Shown: positions 1 through 10,394, numbered from the stretch's first letter. The stretch: DNA of 52,299 nt from Lachnospiraceae bacterium (GCA_022797375.1 JAAWKM010000005.1:1-52299), one strand, 5' to 3'. The notes: generated by a model not told the origin, from the letters alone. Program-made: numbers and translations.

Positions 1-106
1 AGCCACTCCACAGGACAATCCACAGACCGCTGCAAAAACAGCAGCTAACAGCCACAAAAACAGTGTCTGTTGTCTGAGGCTTTGTGGAGTGACAGCTTTT
101 ACTGGA

Positions 107-120
107 CTGTGAATAGTAAC
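107..120. repeat. Right terminal motif CTGTGAATAGTAAC of MITE-like family 2 (element truncated by the window start)
   Basis: Identical to the right terminus of the copy at 15466-15627; reverse complement of GTTACTATTCACAG. Confidence 0.55.
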
Positions 121-256
121 ATAAAATTTCAAGTTATACTGTGATGGCATATGGAACCTGCTGTCTTCTGGCAGACCTGGAATTATAACTTGAAATTTTA
201 TTGTGTGCTAAATTATCCAGACAGACGGGAGATGCTACAAATTTACAATAACTTCT
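121..256. repeat. Arm-only remnant of palindromic element family 1
   Basis: ATAAAATTTCAAGTTATA ... TATAACTTGAAATTTTAT perfect 18-bp inverted repeat; the sequence after it (rc GTCTGGATAATTTAGCACACAATAAAATTT) matches the flank at about 26960-26993. Confidence 0.55.
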
Positions 257-260
257 GGAT

Positions 261-512
261 AATAAAATTAACAGTTTCCAGTTATATCATTAATTTTGCC
301 AGAAGACAGCAAGTTTCACATGTCCAGGCTGGATTATTCCATGACAGGTGCACTTTGGCATCGCCGGCGTTTGAATCCCGTACTTTGGGATTTTACGCGC
401 CGCTGCGTATGCCAACGTAGTGAAAACGTGCCCTGGAATGGAATAATCCAGCCTGGACATGGAAAACTTGCGTCCGTCTGCCAGCACAAGGTAACTGGAA
501 TTTTTATTAAAC
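261..512 (+). repeat. Palindromic element family 1, copy 1 (core present)
   Basis: CATGTCCAGGCTGGATTATTCCA pairs with TGGAATAATCCAGCCTGGACATG; core GCACTTTGGCATCGCCGGCGTTTGAATCCC...GGGATTTTACGCGCCGCTGCGTATGCCAACGTAG. Confidence 0.85.
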
Positions 513-730
513 GGACATGTGGGATATATTTATAAATGTTACTGCCCAGCTTTATGGCTTTATAGTAACATAACCAGATTGTTTCTTTCTGTAAATTTTA
601 TTTGTAAAATAAATTTTAATAAATAAAGGAAATAGGTAACTGGCGTCGAATATGTATATTAGATGGTTTTCTGGCTAAATTATTACATATGCCGCTTACA
701 GATGTTAATATATAGAAAGGGGTGTGTTTC

Positions 731-2515
731 ATGTCATGGTATACAGAGGAACAGATTGAGGAAGTAAGGTCAGCCAATGATATAGTAAATGTTATTGGCA
801 GTTATGTAAAACTTAAGCGTTCTGGCGGCAGCTATACAGGCTTATGCCCGTTCCATAATGAAAAAACCCCCTCTTTTTCTGTAAACCAGGCAAGACAGAT
901 GTATAAATGCTTTGGATGTGGTGCAGGAGGCAATGTAATAACATTTGTTATGGAATATGAGAATTATACATTCCCTGAGGCGTTGGAATCACTTGCACAA
1001 AGAGCAGGCATAACACTTAAAAAAATTGAAATGGACAGCCGGCATAAAGAGCAGGAAAGCATAAGGATGCAGCTTATTGAAATAAACAGGAAAGCAGGCA
1101 GCTATTATTATGCAATGCTTAAATCACCACAAGGGAAAACTGGTTATGAATACCTTAAATCAAGAGGGCTTTCTGATGAAACTATAAGACATTTCGGACT
1201 TGGGTATGCAGGCCAGGGGGGCGGCAGCCTTTACCAGTTCCTTAAACACGAAGGCTATAAGGATGATATCCTTAAGGAAACAGGTCTTTTTAAAATGGAT
1301 GAGCGTTCTGTTTATGACAAGTTTTTTAACAGGGTTATATTTCCAATAATGGATGTAAACAGCAGGGTTATAGGTTTTGGTGGAAGAGTTATGGGTGATG
1401 CAAAGCCAAAATACCTTAATTCACCAGAAACAAAGCTGTTTGACAAAAGCAGAAATCTTTTTGGGCTTAATTATGCAAAGCTTGGCAAGAATAAGAATAT
1501 GATACTCTGTGAGGGGTACATGGATGTAATTGCATTGCACCAGGCAGGTTTTTCCAATGCAGTGGCATCGCTTGGTACTGCATTTACAATACAGCAGGCT
1601 GGAATCATAAAGAGATATACAGATGAAGTGCTTCTTACATATGATAACGACCAGGCAGGGCAGAAAGCTGCATTAAGGGCAGTGCCAATGTTAAGGCAGG
1701 CAGGCGTTAATGCCCGTATTATCCATATGGAGCCTTATAAAGACCCAGATGAATTTATAAAAGGGCTTGGTGCGGATGAATTCCAGAAACGTATGGACAG
1801 TGCAGAAAACAGTTTCTTTTTTGAAACAGGCATTGCAAGAAAAGAATATGATACCAGCGACCCGGAACAGAATACAAAATTCTACCATGCTGTTGCAAAA
1901 ATGCTTCTGGAATTTGAGGACAAAGTACAGCGTGAAAACTACCTTGAAGCAGTAGCAGCAAAATATTCCCTGCGGCGTGATGACCTGAAAAGCCTTGTAG
2001 TGCGTTATGGGACAAGCATGGCAGGAAACCAGGGGACAGGGATGGTACATGGAAATGCCGCCAGCAGGGCAGTTAATAATACAAAGAACCAGGGTATAGG
2101 ATATTCGTACAAGCTTTTGCTTTCATTAATAATAGAAAGGCCTGGCATATTCAGCCAGGTAAAAGAGATTGTGCGGGAAGAAGATTATTTTGGTGAGCCA
2201 TACAGGCAGGTTGCACAGATGCTTTACAAGCAGCTTGCTTCTGGAGAGGTTATGCCAGCAAGGATTATAAATAATTTTAGTGAAGCAGATGTACAAAATA
2301 CAGTGGCAGATATGTTCCAGACAGAGTTTGCTGCTGGACTGGGTGATGAAGAACTTGAGAAAGCGCTTAATGAACTGGTAATACGTATAAAAGAGTACAG
2401 CATAGACAAACGTACAAAGGAGCTTACAGACCTTAATGAGTTAAAAAGCCTTATACAAGAGAAGAAAGCGCTGCAAACACCAGCAAAATTGCATATTTAT
2501 CTGAAAGATGGTTAA
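731..2515 (+). CDS. dnaG: DNA primase
   Basis: MSWYTEEQIEEVRSANDIVNVIGSYVKLKRSG, CHC2 zinc finger (CPFHNEKTPSFSV...CFGCGAGG), TOPRIM ILCEGYMDVIALHQAG. Start 731 has a better RBS spacing than 722. Confidence 0.97.
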   Translation: MSWYTEEQIEEVRSANDIVNVIGSYVKLKRSGGSYTGLCPFHNEKTPSFSVNQARQMYKCFGCGAGGNVITFVMEYENYTFPEALESLAQRAGITLKKIEMDSRHKEQESIRMQLIEINRKAGSYYYAMLKSPQGKTGYEYLKSRGLSDETIRHFGLGYAGQGGGSLYQFLKHEGYKDDILKETGLFKMDERSVYDKFFNRVIFPIMDVNSRVIGFGGRVMGDAKPKYLNSPETKLFDKSRNLFGLNYAKLGKNKNMILCEGYMDVIALHQAGFSNAVASLGTAFTIQQAGIIKRYTDEVLLTYDNDQAGQKAALRAVPMLRQAGVNARIIHMEPYKDPDEFIKGLGADEFQKRMDSAENSFFFETGIARKEYDTSDPEQNTKFYHAVAKMLLEFEDKVQRENYLEAVAAKYSLRRDDLKSLVVRYGTSMAGNQGTGMVHGNAASRAVNNTKNQGIGYSYKLLLSLIIERPGIFSQVKEIVREEDYFGEPYRQVAQMLYKQLASGEVMPARIINNFSEADVQNTVADMFQTEFAAGLGDEELEKALNELVIRIKEYSIDKRTKELTDLNELKSLIQEKKALQTPAKLHIYLKDG

Positions 2516-2549
2516 AGTATAGCGTAAGGATAAGAAAGGAAGGAACACT

Positions 2550-3818
2550 ATGGCAACAGGAAGAGAACCAGCAAAAGATATTAAAAAACAAGCGGATAGT
2601 ACAACTGAAAAGGCTGCTGCTGGAAATAAAAAAAGAATACAAAGCAGGGGTGCTAAATCCACAAAAGCTGCCGCAAAGAAAAACCCGGAAGCAGTTGAGG
2701 AGGAGAAAAAGAGATTTCAAAGAAAGCTTATAGCGCTTAAAGAGCTTGCCAAAAGCAAAAGGAATGTGCTTGAACTTGCAGAGATTAATAATTTCCTTGC
2801 AGATGTGGAACTGGATGAGGAAAAGACAGAAAAAGTAATAGAATTCTTAGAAGCAAGCGGAGTAGATGTCTTAAGGATATCTGATGATAAAGATACAGAT
2901 GATGATATGATACTTGAGCTTGAAGCAAGCGGGGAAGTGCCTGATGAAGAAGAAATAGAAAATATTGATTTGTCAGTTCCTGACGGCGTAAGCATAGAAG
3001 ACCCTGTGCGCATGTATTTAAAAGAAATAGGGAAAGTGCCGCTGCTTTCTGCAGAAGAAGAAGTTGAGCTTGCCAACAGGATGGAAGCTGGTGATATGGA
3101 AGCCAAGAAAAAGCTTGCAGAAGCAAACCTCCGCCTTGTTGTAAGCATTGCCAAAAGATATGTTGGGCGTGGAATGTTATTCCTTGACTTAATACAAGAA
3201 GGTAATTTAGGGCTTATTAAGGCAGTAGAGAAGTTCGATTATAGAAAAGGGTTTAAGTTCAGCACCTATGCTACCTGGTGGATACGCCAGGCTATTACAA
3301 GAGCCATAGCAGACCAGGCAAGGACTATACGTATTCCAGTCCATATGGTTGAAACAATTAATAAATTTGTAAGAGTACAAAGACAGCTTTTGCAGGAACT
3401 TGGACGTGAGCCATACCCGGAAGAAATTGCCAAATATATGAATATGCCTGTAGACAGGGTGCGCGAAATACAGAAGATTTCCCTTGAGCCAGTTTCCCTT
3501 GAAACTCCTATTGGTGAAGAAGAAGACAGCCATCTTGGTGATTTTATACAAGATGATAATGTGCCAGTGCCAGCAGAAGCAGCAGCATTTACCCTTTTAA
3601 GGGAACAACTTGAGGAAGTGCTGGGGACTCTTACTGAAAGAGAACAGAAAGTTTTAAAACTGCGTTTTGGGCTTGAGGACGGACGTGCAAGGACACTGGA
3701 AGAGGTTGGCAAGGAATTTAAGGTGACACGTGAGCGCATCCGCCAGATAGAAGCCAAAGCACTCCGCAAATTAAGGCATCCCAGCCGTAGCCGAAAGCTT
3801 AAGGATTACCTTGAATAG
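2550..3818 (+). CDS. rpoD: RNA polymerase primary sigma factor (sigma-70/SigA)
   Basis: [72 protein letters not shown]; directly downstream of dnaG. Confidence 0.97.
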   Translation: MATGREPAKDIKKQADSTTEKAAAGNKKRIQSRGAKSTKAAAKKNPEAVEEEKKRFQRKLIALKELAKSKRNVLELAEINNFLADVELDEEKTEKVIEFLEASGVDVLRISDDKDTDDDMILELEASGEVPDEEEIENIDLSVPDGVSIEDPVRMYLKEIGKVPLLSAEEEVELANRMEAGDMEAKKKLAEANLRLVVSIAKRYVGRGMLFLDLIQEGNLGLIKAVEKFDYRKGFKFSTYATWWIRQAITRAIADQARTIRIPVHMVETINKFVRVQRQLLQELGREPYPEEIAKYMNMPVDRVREIQKISLEPVSLETPIGEEEDSHLGDFIQDDNVPVPAEAAAFTLLREQLEEVLGTLTEREQKVLKLRFGLEDGRARTLEEVGKEFKVTRERIRQIEAKALRKLRHPSRSRKLKDYLE

Positions 3819-4536
3819 TACAAAGATACCCAGAAGGCTTGGCTGTATTATTTCCAATGTAAAATCTGGCGGGATAGTAGCAGACATTGGCTGTGACCAT
3901 GCATTTACATCTATATGTCTTGTAGAAAGAAAGCTTGCAAAAGGTGCTATTGCAATGGATATTAACAAAGAACCTTTAAAAAGGGCAGGGCAGCATATAG
4001 AAGAAGCAGGGCTTTCACACAGTATTATAACGAGGCTTTCTGATGGTGCGAAGGAACTTTCAGAAGGAGAGGCAGATACAATTTTAATAAGTGGCATGGG
4101 TGGTGCACTTATTACAAAGATACTAAAAGAAAGTATTAGTGTAACCAAATCTGCAAAGGAGCTTGTACTTTCCCCACAGTCAGAAATATATCTTGTACGC
4201 CATTTCCTGCATGGAAACGGGTTTAAAATTGTGCATGAGGACATGGTGGAAGAGAATGGTAAGTTTTATGTAGTTATAAGGGCCGTACCAGGAAAAGAAC
4301 AATATAAGGATGAAGCAGCATATATATATGGTGGTTATTTAATAAATAGTAAAAACCCTGTTTTAGCAGAATTTCTGGTTAAAGAACAAAAACGCATAAA
4401 ATCAGTATTAGACAGTTTCCAGCAGCAAGGGAATAATAAAAGCATGGCACAGGAAGAAAGGAAAAGCACACTTTTAAAAGAATATAATATGATAAATGGT
4501 ATTCTTTTTAAAATAAACTTCCAGGTACAGTATTAG
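3811..4536 (+). CDS. trmK: tRNA (adenine22-N1)-methyltransferase TrmK family
   Basis: [30 protein letters not shown]..., LISGMGG, LSPQSE; TTG start overlapping the rpoD end; conserved rpoD-trmK synteny. Confidence 0.9.
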   Translation: MNSTKIPRRLGCIISNVKSGGIVADIGCDHAFTSICLVERKLAKGAIAMDINKEPLKRAGQHIEEAGLSHSIITRLSDGAKELSEGEADTILISGMGGALITKILKESISVTKSAKELVLSPQSEIYLVRHFLHGNGFKIVHEDMVEENGKFYVVIRAVPGKEQYKDEAAYIYGGYLINSKNPVLAEFLVKEQKRIKSVLDSFQQQGNNKSMAQEERKSTLLKEYNMINGILFKINFQVQY

Positions 4537-4586
4537 TGTTTTCCTCTGGGGAAGGCAGCTAAAACGAAGAAAGATGGGGCATAATA

Positions 4587-6236
4587 ATGGTAAAAGTTAA
4601 AATAAATGGTGTGGCAAAAGAATATGGTGACAATATTACATATGGGGAACTAGCGGAAGAATACAAGGATATATGTGACTATGATATAATACTTGCAAGG
4701 TGCGGTGGCAAGCTTATGGAGCTTAATAAGCGCATAACCCAGGATTGTGAAGTAGTTTTTTTAGATACATCATATGACAGCGGGCATAAAACTTATGTAA
4801 GGGGTGTAACGCTGCTTATGTTAAAAGCATTTTATGATATAGCAGGGGAAAGCCTTAAAAATATATTTGTAAAACATGCAATAAGTGACAGTATTTATTG
4901 TGAAACTGAGGGCATAGAGCTTACAGAAAAGCTGCTTCTTGATGTAGAAGAAAGAATGCATGTAATTGTGGAAAGGGATTTGCCAATAGGAAAACGTTCT
5001 ATTGATACAGAAGATGCAATAAGTATTTTTGAAGATTATGGAATGCATGACAAGAAAGAACTTTTTGAGTACAGGCGTGTATCCAAAGTAAATATATACA
5101 CATTAGATGGTTTTGAGGATTACTATTATGGGTATATGCCAGCATCTACGGGTATTTTAAAGTATTTTAGTTTACAGCTTTATGACAGAGGGTTTGTTAT
5201 AAATATGCCAAACAGGAAGACCCCTGATGTACTTAGCAGATTTAAGCCGCAGCCAAAGCTTTTCAGGACATTACAGGAGTCAAGCGGCTGGGGCAGGATA
5301 GCTGGAGCAGATACTGTTGGTGCACTGAATAAAATTATATCACAGGGCAGGGCAATGGACCTGGTACTCGTACAGGAAGCATTACAGGAGAAAAAAATCG
5401 CTAAGATAGCAGAAACCATAGCATCAGACAGAAGCAAAAAGTTTATAATGATAGCAGGGCCTTCTTCTTCTGGCAAAACTTCATTTTCACACAGACTGTC
5501 AGTACAGCTCCAGACATTTGGCATAAAGCCACAGTTAATATCTCTTGATAATTATTTTAAAGACCGGAAAGATACGCCAAAAGATGAAAATGGCAATTAT
5601 GATTTTGAGTGCCTTGGTGCAATAGATATAGAACTTTTTAACAAAGATATGGTAACCATGTTAAATGGAGGGACAGCAGAGCTTCCAGAGTTTAATTTCC
5701 TTAAAGGGGAGCGTGAATATAAAGGGAATTTTATGAGGCTTGGACATGATGGCATATTTATAATAGAAGGCATACATGGCCTTAATGATGCACTTTCATA
5801 TTCTTTGCCAAAGGAAAGCAAGTTTAAAATATATATAAGTGCACTTGCACAGTTAAATATTGATGAGCATAACAGGATTTCTACAACAGATGGCAGGCTT
5901 GTAAGAAGGATGGTAAGGGATGCACGTACAAGGGGCACAGATGCTGCACACACAATAGCTATGTGGCCTTCCGTAAGGAGGGGTGAAGACAGGTATATAT
6001 TTCCATTCCAGGAAGAAGCAGATGTAATGTTTAACTCATCACTTATATATGAACTTGCAGTTCTAAAACCATATGCAGAAGCGCTTTTATTTGGAATACC
6101 AAAAGATGTGCCTGAATATACCGAGGCGAAGAGGTTTTTAAAATTCCTTGATTATTTTATAGGGATAAACAGCCAGGATATACCTAAAAATTCGTTATTG
6201 CGTGAGTTTGTAGGTGGAAGCATATTTAATGTGTAA
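4587..6236 (+). CDS. Nucleoside (uridine kinase-like) kinase with TGS-like N-terminus
   Basis: MIAGPSSSGKTSFSHRLSVQL P-loop, phosphoribulokinase/uridine kinase motifs IIEGIHGLND; N-terminal TGS-like MVKVKINGVAKEYGDNITYGELAEEY. Confidence 0.9.
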   Translation: MVKVKINGVAKEYGDNITYGELAEEYKDICDYDIILARCGGKLMELNKRITQDCEVVFLDTSYDSGHKTYVRGVTLLMLKAFYDIAGESLKNIFVKHAISDSIYCETEGIELTEKLLLDVEERMHVIVERDLPIGKRSIDTEDAISIFEDYGMHDKKELFEYRRVSKVNIYTLDGFEDYYYGYMPASTGILKYFSLQLYDRGFVINMPNRKTPDVLSRFKPQPKLFRTLQESSGWGRIAGADTVGALNKIISQGRAMDLVLVQEALQEKKIAKIAETIASDRSKKFIMIAGPSSSGKTSFSHRLSVQLQTFGIKPQLISLDNYFKDRKDTPKDENGNYDFECLGAIDIELFNKDMVTMLNGGTAELPEFNFLKGEREYKGNFMRLGHDGIFIIEGIHGLNDALSYSLPKESKFKIYISALAQLNIDEHNRISTTDGRLVRRMVRDARTRGTDAAHTIAMWPSVRRGEDRYIFPFQEEADVMFNSSLIYELAVLKPYAEALLFGIPKDVPEYTEAKRFLKFLDYFIGINSQDIPKNSLLREFVGGSIFNV

Positions 6237-6244
6237 GCCAGAAG
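6228..6244. repeat. 17-bp direct repeat AATGTGTAAGCCAGAAG, copy 1
   Basis: Identical to 6404-6420; contains the kinase stop codon (AAT GTG TAA). Confidence 0.95.
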
Positions 6245-6403
6245 CCTCCGCCTCTAAAGGTGGCGGGATGAATTGCGGGAAGCAAATGTAACGGCAGTGG
6301 CGGGCGGAGAGAAACCGGTATCCCCCCACTGCCATGAGGCCAGGCCACGCACCGGATTAAGATGTAGCCGTACTCCGTGAAATCACCGGGCGTGGATTGA
6401 AAC
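6245..6403 (+). mobile_element. IS605/TnpB-type right-end or omegaRNA-like remnant without tnpB (solo element)
   Basis: Stems CCGCC/GGTGGCGG, GGCAGTGG/CCACTGCC, CCACGC/GCGTGG; 3' end GGGCGTGGATTGAAAC; GC-rich against an AT-rich flank; flanked by 17-bp direct repeats. Confidence 0.55.
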
Positions 6404-6420
6404 AATGTGTAAGCCAGAAG
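6404..6420. repeat. 17-bp direct repeat AATGTGTAAGCCAGAAG, copy 2
   Basis: Identical to 6228-6244, immediately 3' of ATTGAAAC. Confidence 0.95.
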
Positions 6421-6507
6421 TGGTTATAACAGGATTGCATTATTCACAGTAATATATTTTTAATAATAGTAATGATAATTTATACTTAATAGTTCAGGAG
6501 GAAATTT

Positions 6508-7359
6508 ATGGCAATAATTATAGATGGAAAGAAAGTTTCCCAGGAAATAAAGGACGAAGTGAAAGAGAAAGTAGCAGCTTTAAAGGCAAAAGGAATTGAA
6601 ACTACACTTGCTGTTATACAGGTTGGAAATGACCCTGCATCTACAGTATATGTGGGCAATAAGAAAAAAGCATGTGAATATACAGGTATACGTTCACTTT
6701 CATATGAAATACCAGAAGAAACTACAGAAGAGGAACTTCTTAAACTTGTACATTCACTAAATGACAGGGATGATGTGGATGGTATACTTGTACAGCTTCC
6801 GCTTCCAAAGCATATTAATGAAGACAATATTATACAGGCAATCAGTCCTGCAAAAGATGTAGATGGTTTCCATCCACAGAGTGTCGGGGCATTAAGCATA
6901 GGTGAACCAGGTTTTGTATCATGCACTCCTGCAGGCATCATAGAGCTTTTGAAACGTTATAATATACAGATAGATGGCAAGGAATGCGTTATTATTGGCA
7001 GAAGCAATATTGTAGGAAAACCTGTTTCCATGCTTTTATTACGTGAAAACGGGACGGTTACAGTATGCCATTCACATACAGCAGATTTAAAGGAAACCGC
7101 AAAAAGGGCAGATATACTTGTTGTAGCAATAGGGAAAGCAAAGTTTGTTACAGCAGACTATATTAAAGAAGGTGCTACTGTTATTGACGTAGGCATGGAC
7201 AGGGATGAAAATGGCAAACTTTGTGGTGATGTTGATTTTGAAAGTGTAGTGGAGAAAGCAGGTGCAATAACGCCAGTACCAGGTGGTGTAGGGCCTATGA
7301 CAATTGCAATGCTTATGAATAACTGTGTTTATTCTGCTGGATTAAAGCTTAAAAATTAA
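6508..7359 (+). CDS. folD: Bifunctional methylenetetrahydrofolate dehydrogenase/cyclohydrolase
   Basis: [67 protein letters not shown]. Confidence 0.97.
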   Translation: MAIIIDGKKVSQEIKDEVKEKVAALKAKGIETTLAVIQVGNDPASTVYVGNKKKACEYTGIRSLSYEIPEETTEEELLKLVHSLNDRDDVDGILVQLPLPKHINEDNIIQAISPAKDVDGFHPQSVGALSIGEPGFVSCTPAGIIELLKRYNIQIDGKECVIIGRSNIVGKPVSMLLLRENGTVTVCHSHTADLKETAKRADILVVAIGKAKFVTADYIKEGATVIDVGMDRDENGKLCGDVDFESVVEKAGAITPVPGGVGPMTIAMLMNNCVYSAGLKLKN

Positions 7360-7381
7360 ATTAGAAAGGCTGGTTATCAGC

Positions 7382-8725
7382 GTGGATATTTGTTTTGTTT
7401 CACTTGGATGTGATAAAAACCTGGTTGACAGTGAGATGATGGTAACATCATTAAGGCAGCCAGGATATAATATAGTGTATAATGCAGATGAGGCAGATGT
7501 TATTATTGTAAATACCTGTTGCTTTATTGGTGATGCAAAGGAGGAAAGCATAAATACGCTCCTTGAAATGGCAGCTTATAAAGAAGAAGGGAAATGTAAG
7601 CTGCTTGTTGCAGCAGGCTGCCTTGCCCAGCGTTACCATGAGGAAATAAAGAAAGAACTGCCAGAAGTTGATATTATTATTGGGACAACAGCTTATGAAG
7701 AACTTGCAGAAACCATTAATAGTGCACTAAACAGAGCTGCTTCTGAAGAAGAAATACCTATAGAGAAGCTTAAAAGCATTGATTACCTGCCAGAGCCATA
7801 TACAAACAGGGAGGCAATGAACGGAGGAGGGTATGCATACCTTAAAATTGCAGAGGGCTGTAATAAACATTGTACTTACTGTGTTATACCACAAGTAAGG
7901 GGCAGTTACAGAAGCATACCTGCAGAGAACCTTGTAAAACAGGCAGAAAGCCTTGTGGCAAACGGAATAAAGGAAATTATTCTTGTAGCACAGGAAACAA
8001 CACTCTATGGTGAAGATATTTATGGGAAGAAGAGCCTCCCGGAACTGTTAAGAAAGCTTTCGGGAGTAGAAGGGCTTAAATGGATAAGGATTTTGTACTG
8101 TTATCCTGAAGAAATAACAGATGAAATTATTAAAGCAATAAAAGAACTGCCAAAAGTGTGCCATTATCTTGATATTCCTGTACAGCATGGTTCAGACAGT
8201 GTATTAAAGCGTATGGGAAGGCATACAAACAGTGCACAGTTAGCAGAAATAATAGAAAAACTACGGAGCAGTATACCAGATATAATCCTTAGGACAACAA
8301 TTATTACAGGTTTTCCAGGGGAAACAGAAAAAGAATTTAATGAATTAAAAGAATTTGTACGGAGAATGAAATTTGACAGGCTTGGTGTATTTACTTATTC
8401 ACAGGAAGAAGACACACCTGCTGCAGAAATGCAGGGACAAGTACCAGAAGAAATAAAAGAGGCAAGGCGCAATGAGATAATGGAAATACAGCAGCAGCTG
8501 GCATTTGAAAAAAACAGGCCGCTAACAGGCAGGGAGATGGATGTAATAGTTGACGGCTATCTTCCAGAAGATGGTGTTTATATATGCAGGACATATATGG
8601 ATGCACCAGATGTAGACGGATATGTTTTTGTAAAAACAGGCTGGCAGCTTATGTCAGGTGACTTTATAAAGGCAAAGATTACAGGTTCAGACGGATATGA
8701 CCTGGTGGGTGATGTTGTAAGTTGA
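7382..8725 (+). CDS. rimO: Ribosomal protein S12 methylthiotransferase
   Basis: FVSLGCDKNLVDSE, CxxxCxxC radical SAM motif EGCNKHCTYCVIPQVRGSYRS, C-terminal TRAM-like region. Confidence 0.95.
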   Translation: MDICFVSLGCDKNLVDSEMMVTSLRQPGYNIVYNADEADVIIVNTCCFIGDAKEESINTLLEMAAYKEEGKCKLLVAAGCLAQRYHEEIKKELPEVDIIIGTTAYEELAETINSALNRAASEEEIPIEKLKSIDYLPEPYTNREAMNGGGYAYLKIAEGCNKHCTYCVIPQVRGSYRSIPAENLVKQAESLVANGIKEIILVAQETTLYGEDIYGKKSLPELLRKLSGVEGLKWIRILYCYPEEITDEIIKAIKELPKVCHYLDIPVQHGSDSVLKRMGRHTNSAQLAEIIEKLRSSIPDIILRTTIITGFPGETEKEFNELKEFVRRMKFDRLGVFTYSQEEDTPAAEMQGQVPEEIKEARRNEIMEIQQQLAFEKNRPLTGREMDVIVDGYLPEDGVYICRTYMDAPDVDGYVFVKTGWQLMSGDFIKAKITGSDGYDLVGDVVS

Positions 8726-8803
8726 AAATGGATAGGCTGGAAATGCAAAAAACAGCATTTTTCATCTCTATTTATGCCATTTTAAGCGGCATGGGAGGTT
8801 TTT

Positions 8804-9352
8804 ATGAATTTACCTAATAAAATTACAATGCTTCGTATAATTATGATTCCTTTCTTTGTGTTTTTTATGCTTACAGACGCTGTAAAGTATTCAAATTACA
8901 TAGCTGCTGTTATATTTATAGTGGCAAGTTTTACGGATACACTAGATGGTTATATAGCACGCAAGTATAACCTTGTGTCAAACTTTGGCAAATTTATGGA
9001 CCCGCTTGCGGATAAACTTTTAGTATGCTCTGCACTTATCTGTTTTGTTTCAATACCAGAGAACCCCATGCCAGTATGGGGTGTTATAATTATAATAAGC
9101 AGGGAATTTATAATAAGCGGTTTCCGGCTTGTGGCATCAGATGCAGGTGTAGTTCTTGCGGCAAGCTGGTGGGGCAAAATTAAGACAATAACACAGATGG
9201 TTATGTCAGTGCTTTTGATAGTAAATTTTGAGGGCAGTTTTATAAATATTATAGAATTAATATTTATTTATGCTGCTATAATATTGACAGTAGTATCACT
9301 TGCTGATTATCTGGTGAAGAACTGGAATATAATGCAGGATGGAAATATGTAA
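8804..9352 (+). CDS. pgsA: CDP-diacylglycerol-glycerol-3-phosphate 3-phosphatidyltransferase
   Basis: MNLPNKITMLRIIMIPFFVFFM, CDP-alcohol phosphatidyltransferase motif DTLDGYIARKYN...GKFMDPLADKLL. Confidence 0.95.
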   Translation: MNLPNKITMLRIIMIPFFVFFMLTDAVKYSNYIAAVIFIVASFTDTLDGYIARKYNLVSNFGKFMDPLADKLLVCSALICFVSIPENPMPVWGVIIIISREFIISGFRLVASDAGVVLAASWWGKIKTITQMVMSVLLIVNFEGSFINIIELIFIYAAIILTVVSLADYLVKNWNIMQDGNM

Positions 9353-9401
9353 AACAGCCGTTACTATTCATAATATAACCAATGCAAATAAGGAGAAATT
9401 T

Positions 9402-9872
9402 ATGGAAAATGCAGAAAAGGCTGTAGTGCTGTTGAAAGAACAGGGGCTTCATATTTCAACAGCAGAATCATTAACAGGGGGTATGCTTGCATCATGTATT
9501 GTTGATGTATCTGGGGCTTCAGAAGTATTTGAGGAAGGGTATGTTACTTATTCTGATGCAGTAAAACACAAAGTTCTAGGAGTAAATGAAGCAGACCTTA
9601 AGGAATATACTGCTGTAAGCAGTGTTGCGGCAAGGCAGATGGCAGAAGGGACAGCAAAATTATCAGGTTCAGATATAACAGTGGCAACAACTGGTTATGC
9701 AGGACCTGGGGCAGCAGAAGATGGTACACCAGCAGGGACAGTCTATATATGTGTGTATTATAAAGGAAAAACAGATGTAAGGAAGTATTGTTTTAAAGGA
9801 AACAGGAATGAAGTCCGCCGTGATACAGTACAGGAAGCATTAAAACTTGTCTGTTATCTGCTAGAGCCGTAA
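9402..9872 (+). CDS. cinA: CinA C-terminal domain protein (nicotinamide-nucleotide amidohydrolase, PncC-like)
   Basis: LLKEQGLHISTAESLTGGMLASCIVDVSGASEVFEEGYVTYS, TGYAGPGA; start at 9402 with RBS aaggagaaattt. Stand-alone C-terminal domain. Confidence 0.88.
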   Translation: MENAEKAVVLLKEQGLHISTAESLTGGMLASCIVDVSGASEVFEEGYVTYSDAVKHKVLGVNEADLKEYTAVSSVAARQMAEGTAKLSGSDITVATTGYAGPGAAEDGTPAGTVYICVYYKGKTDVRKYCFKGNRNEVRRDTVQEALKLVCYLLEP

Positions 9873-10106
9873 GGTGTGTTGCGGGCTGGAAGTATACATT
9901 TTTGATGCCCTGTCAATTACAAAGTGTTTTTAACGACAGTACGCTTCCGCTTGGATGGACCACGCAATGGTGCATAGAGCCTCACAAAACGAGGCTCAAG
10001 CACCAGCGGTTCCATAACAACTGTCTTATAAAAGCACATTTGTAAATTGACAGGCAATCTACACATTGTATAACCATACAATAACCTTCCAGCCTGCAGG
10101 CACACC
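9873..10106 (-). repeat. Palindromic element family 1, copy A (divergent)
   Basis: GGTGTGTTGCGGGCTGGAAG pairs with CTTCCAGCCTGCAGGCACACC; rc core TGGAACCGCTGGTGCTTGAGCCTCG...TGAGGCTCTATGCACCATTGCGTGGTCCATCCAAGCGGAAGCG. Starts directly after the cinA stop. Confidence 0.75.
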
Positions 10107-10394
10107 AGAAAAAGTATTTGAAATAAAAAACAGAAACAGACAAGTTTTAGCTGTGAAGAAGTAGTTTCAGAAACAATTTATGCTATGATTAAACCATGTC
10201 TGTTTTATAAATTATAATTGCTCAAGCAATTTGTATATTTGTGCATATTGCTAGTTTATAAAACGGACGTTATATTTAAACTGCCATTACTGGTTTTAGC
10301 AGGAATATGGTTTGCAGGGTGTTTAAGCCAAATGCCAGTGGCAAGCTACAGGACACGCTGCTTTGCATTTGTGGGAACAAACAGCAGCTTCCAG

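Noticed and set aside
151-535. ORFs 151..420(+), 290..487(-) and 296..535(+)
   Set aside because: They lie inside the family-1 palindrome; similar peptides appear on both strands because of inverted repeats, and there is no RBS.
2717-3769. Long Ser-rich antisense ORFs opposite rpoD (2717..3154, 3266..3769)
   Set aside because: Low-complexity mirror frames of a highly conserved gene; typical antisense artefacts.
6370-6403. CRISPR array
   Set aside because: Only one repeat-like unit, with no regularly spaced repeats or cas genes in the window.
9370-9390. GTTACTATTCATAATATAAC as a family-2 terminus
   Set aside because: Only the first 11 bases match and no other element sequence follows; lies at the pgsA-cinA junction.
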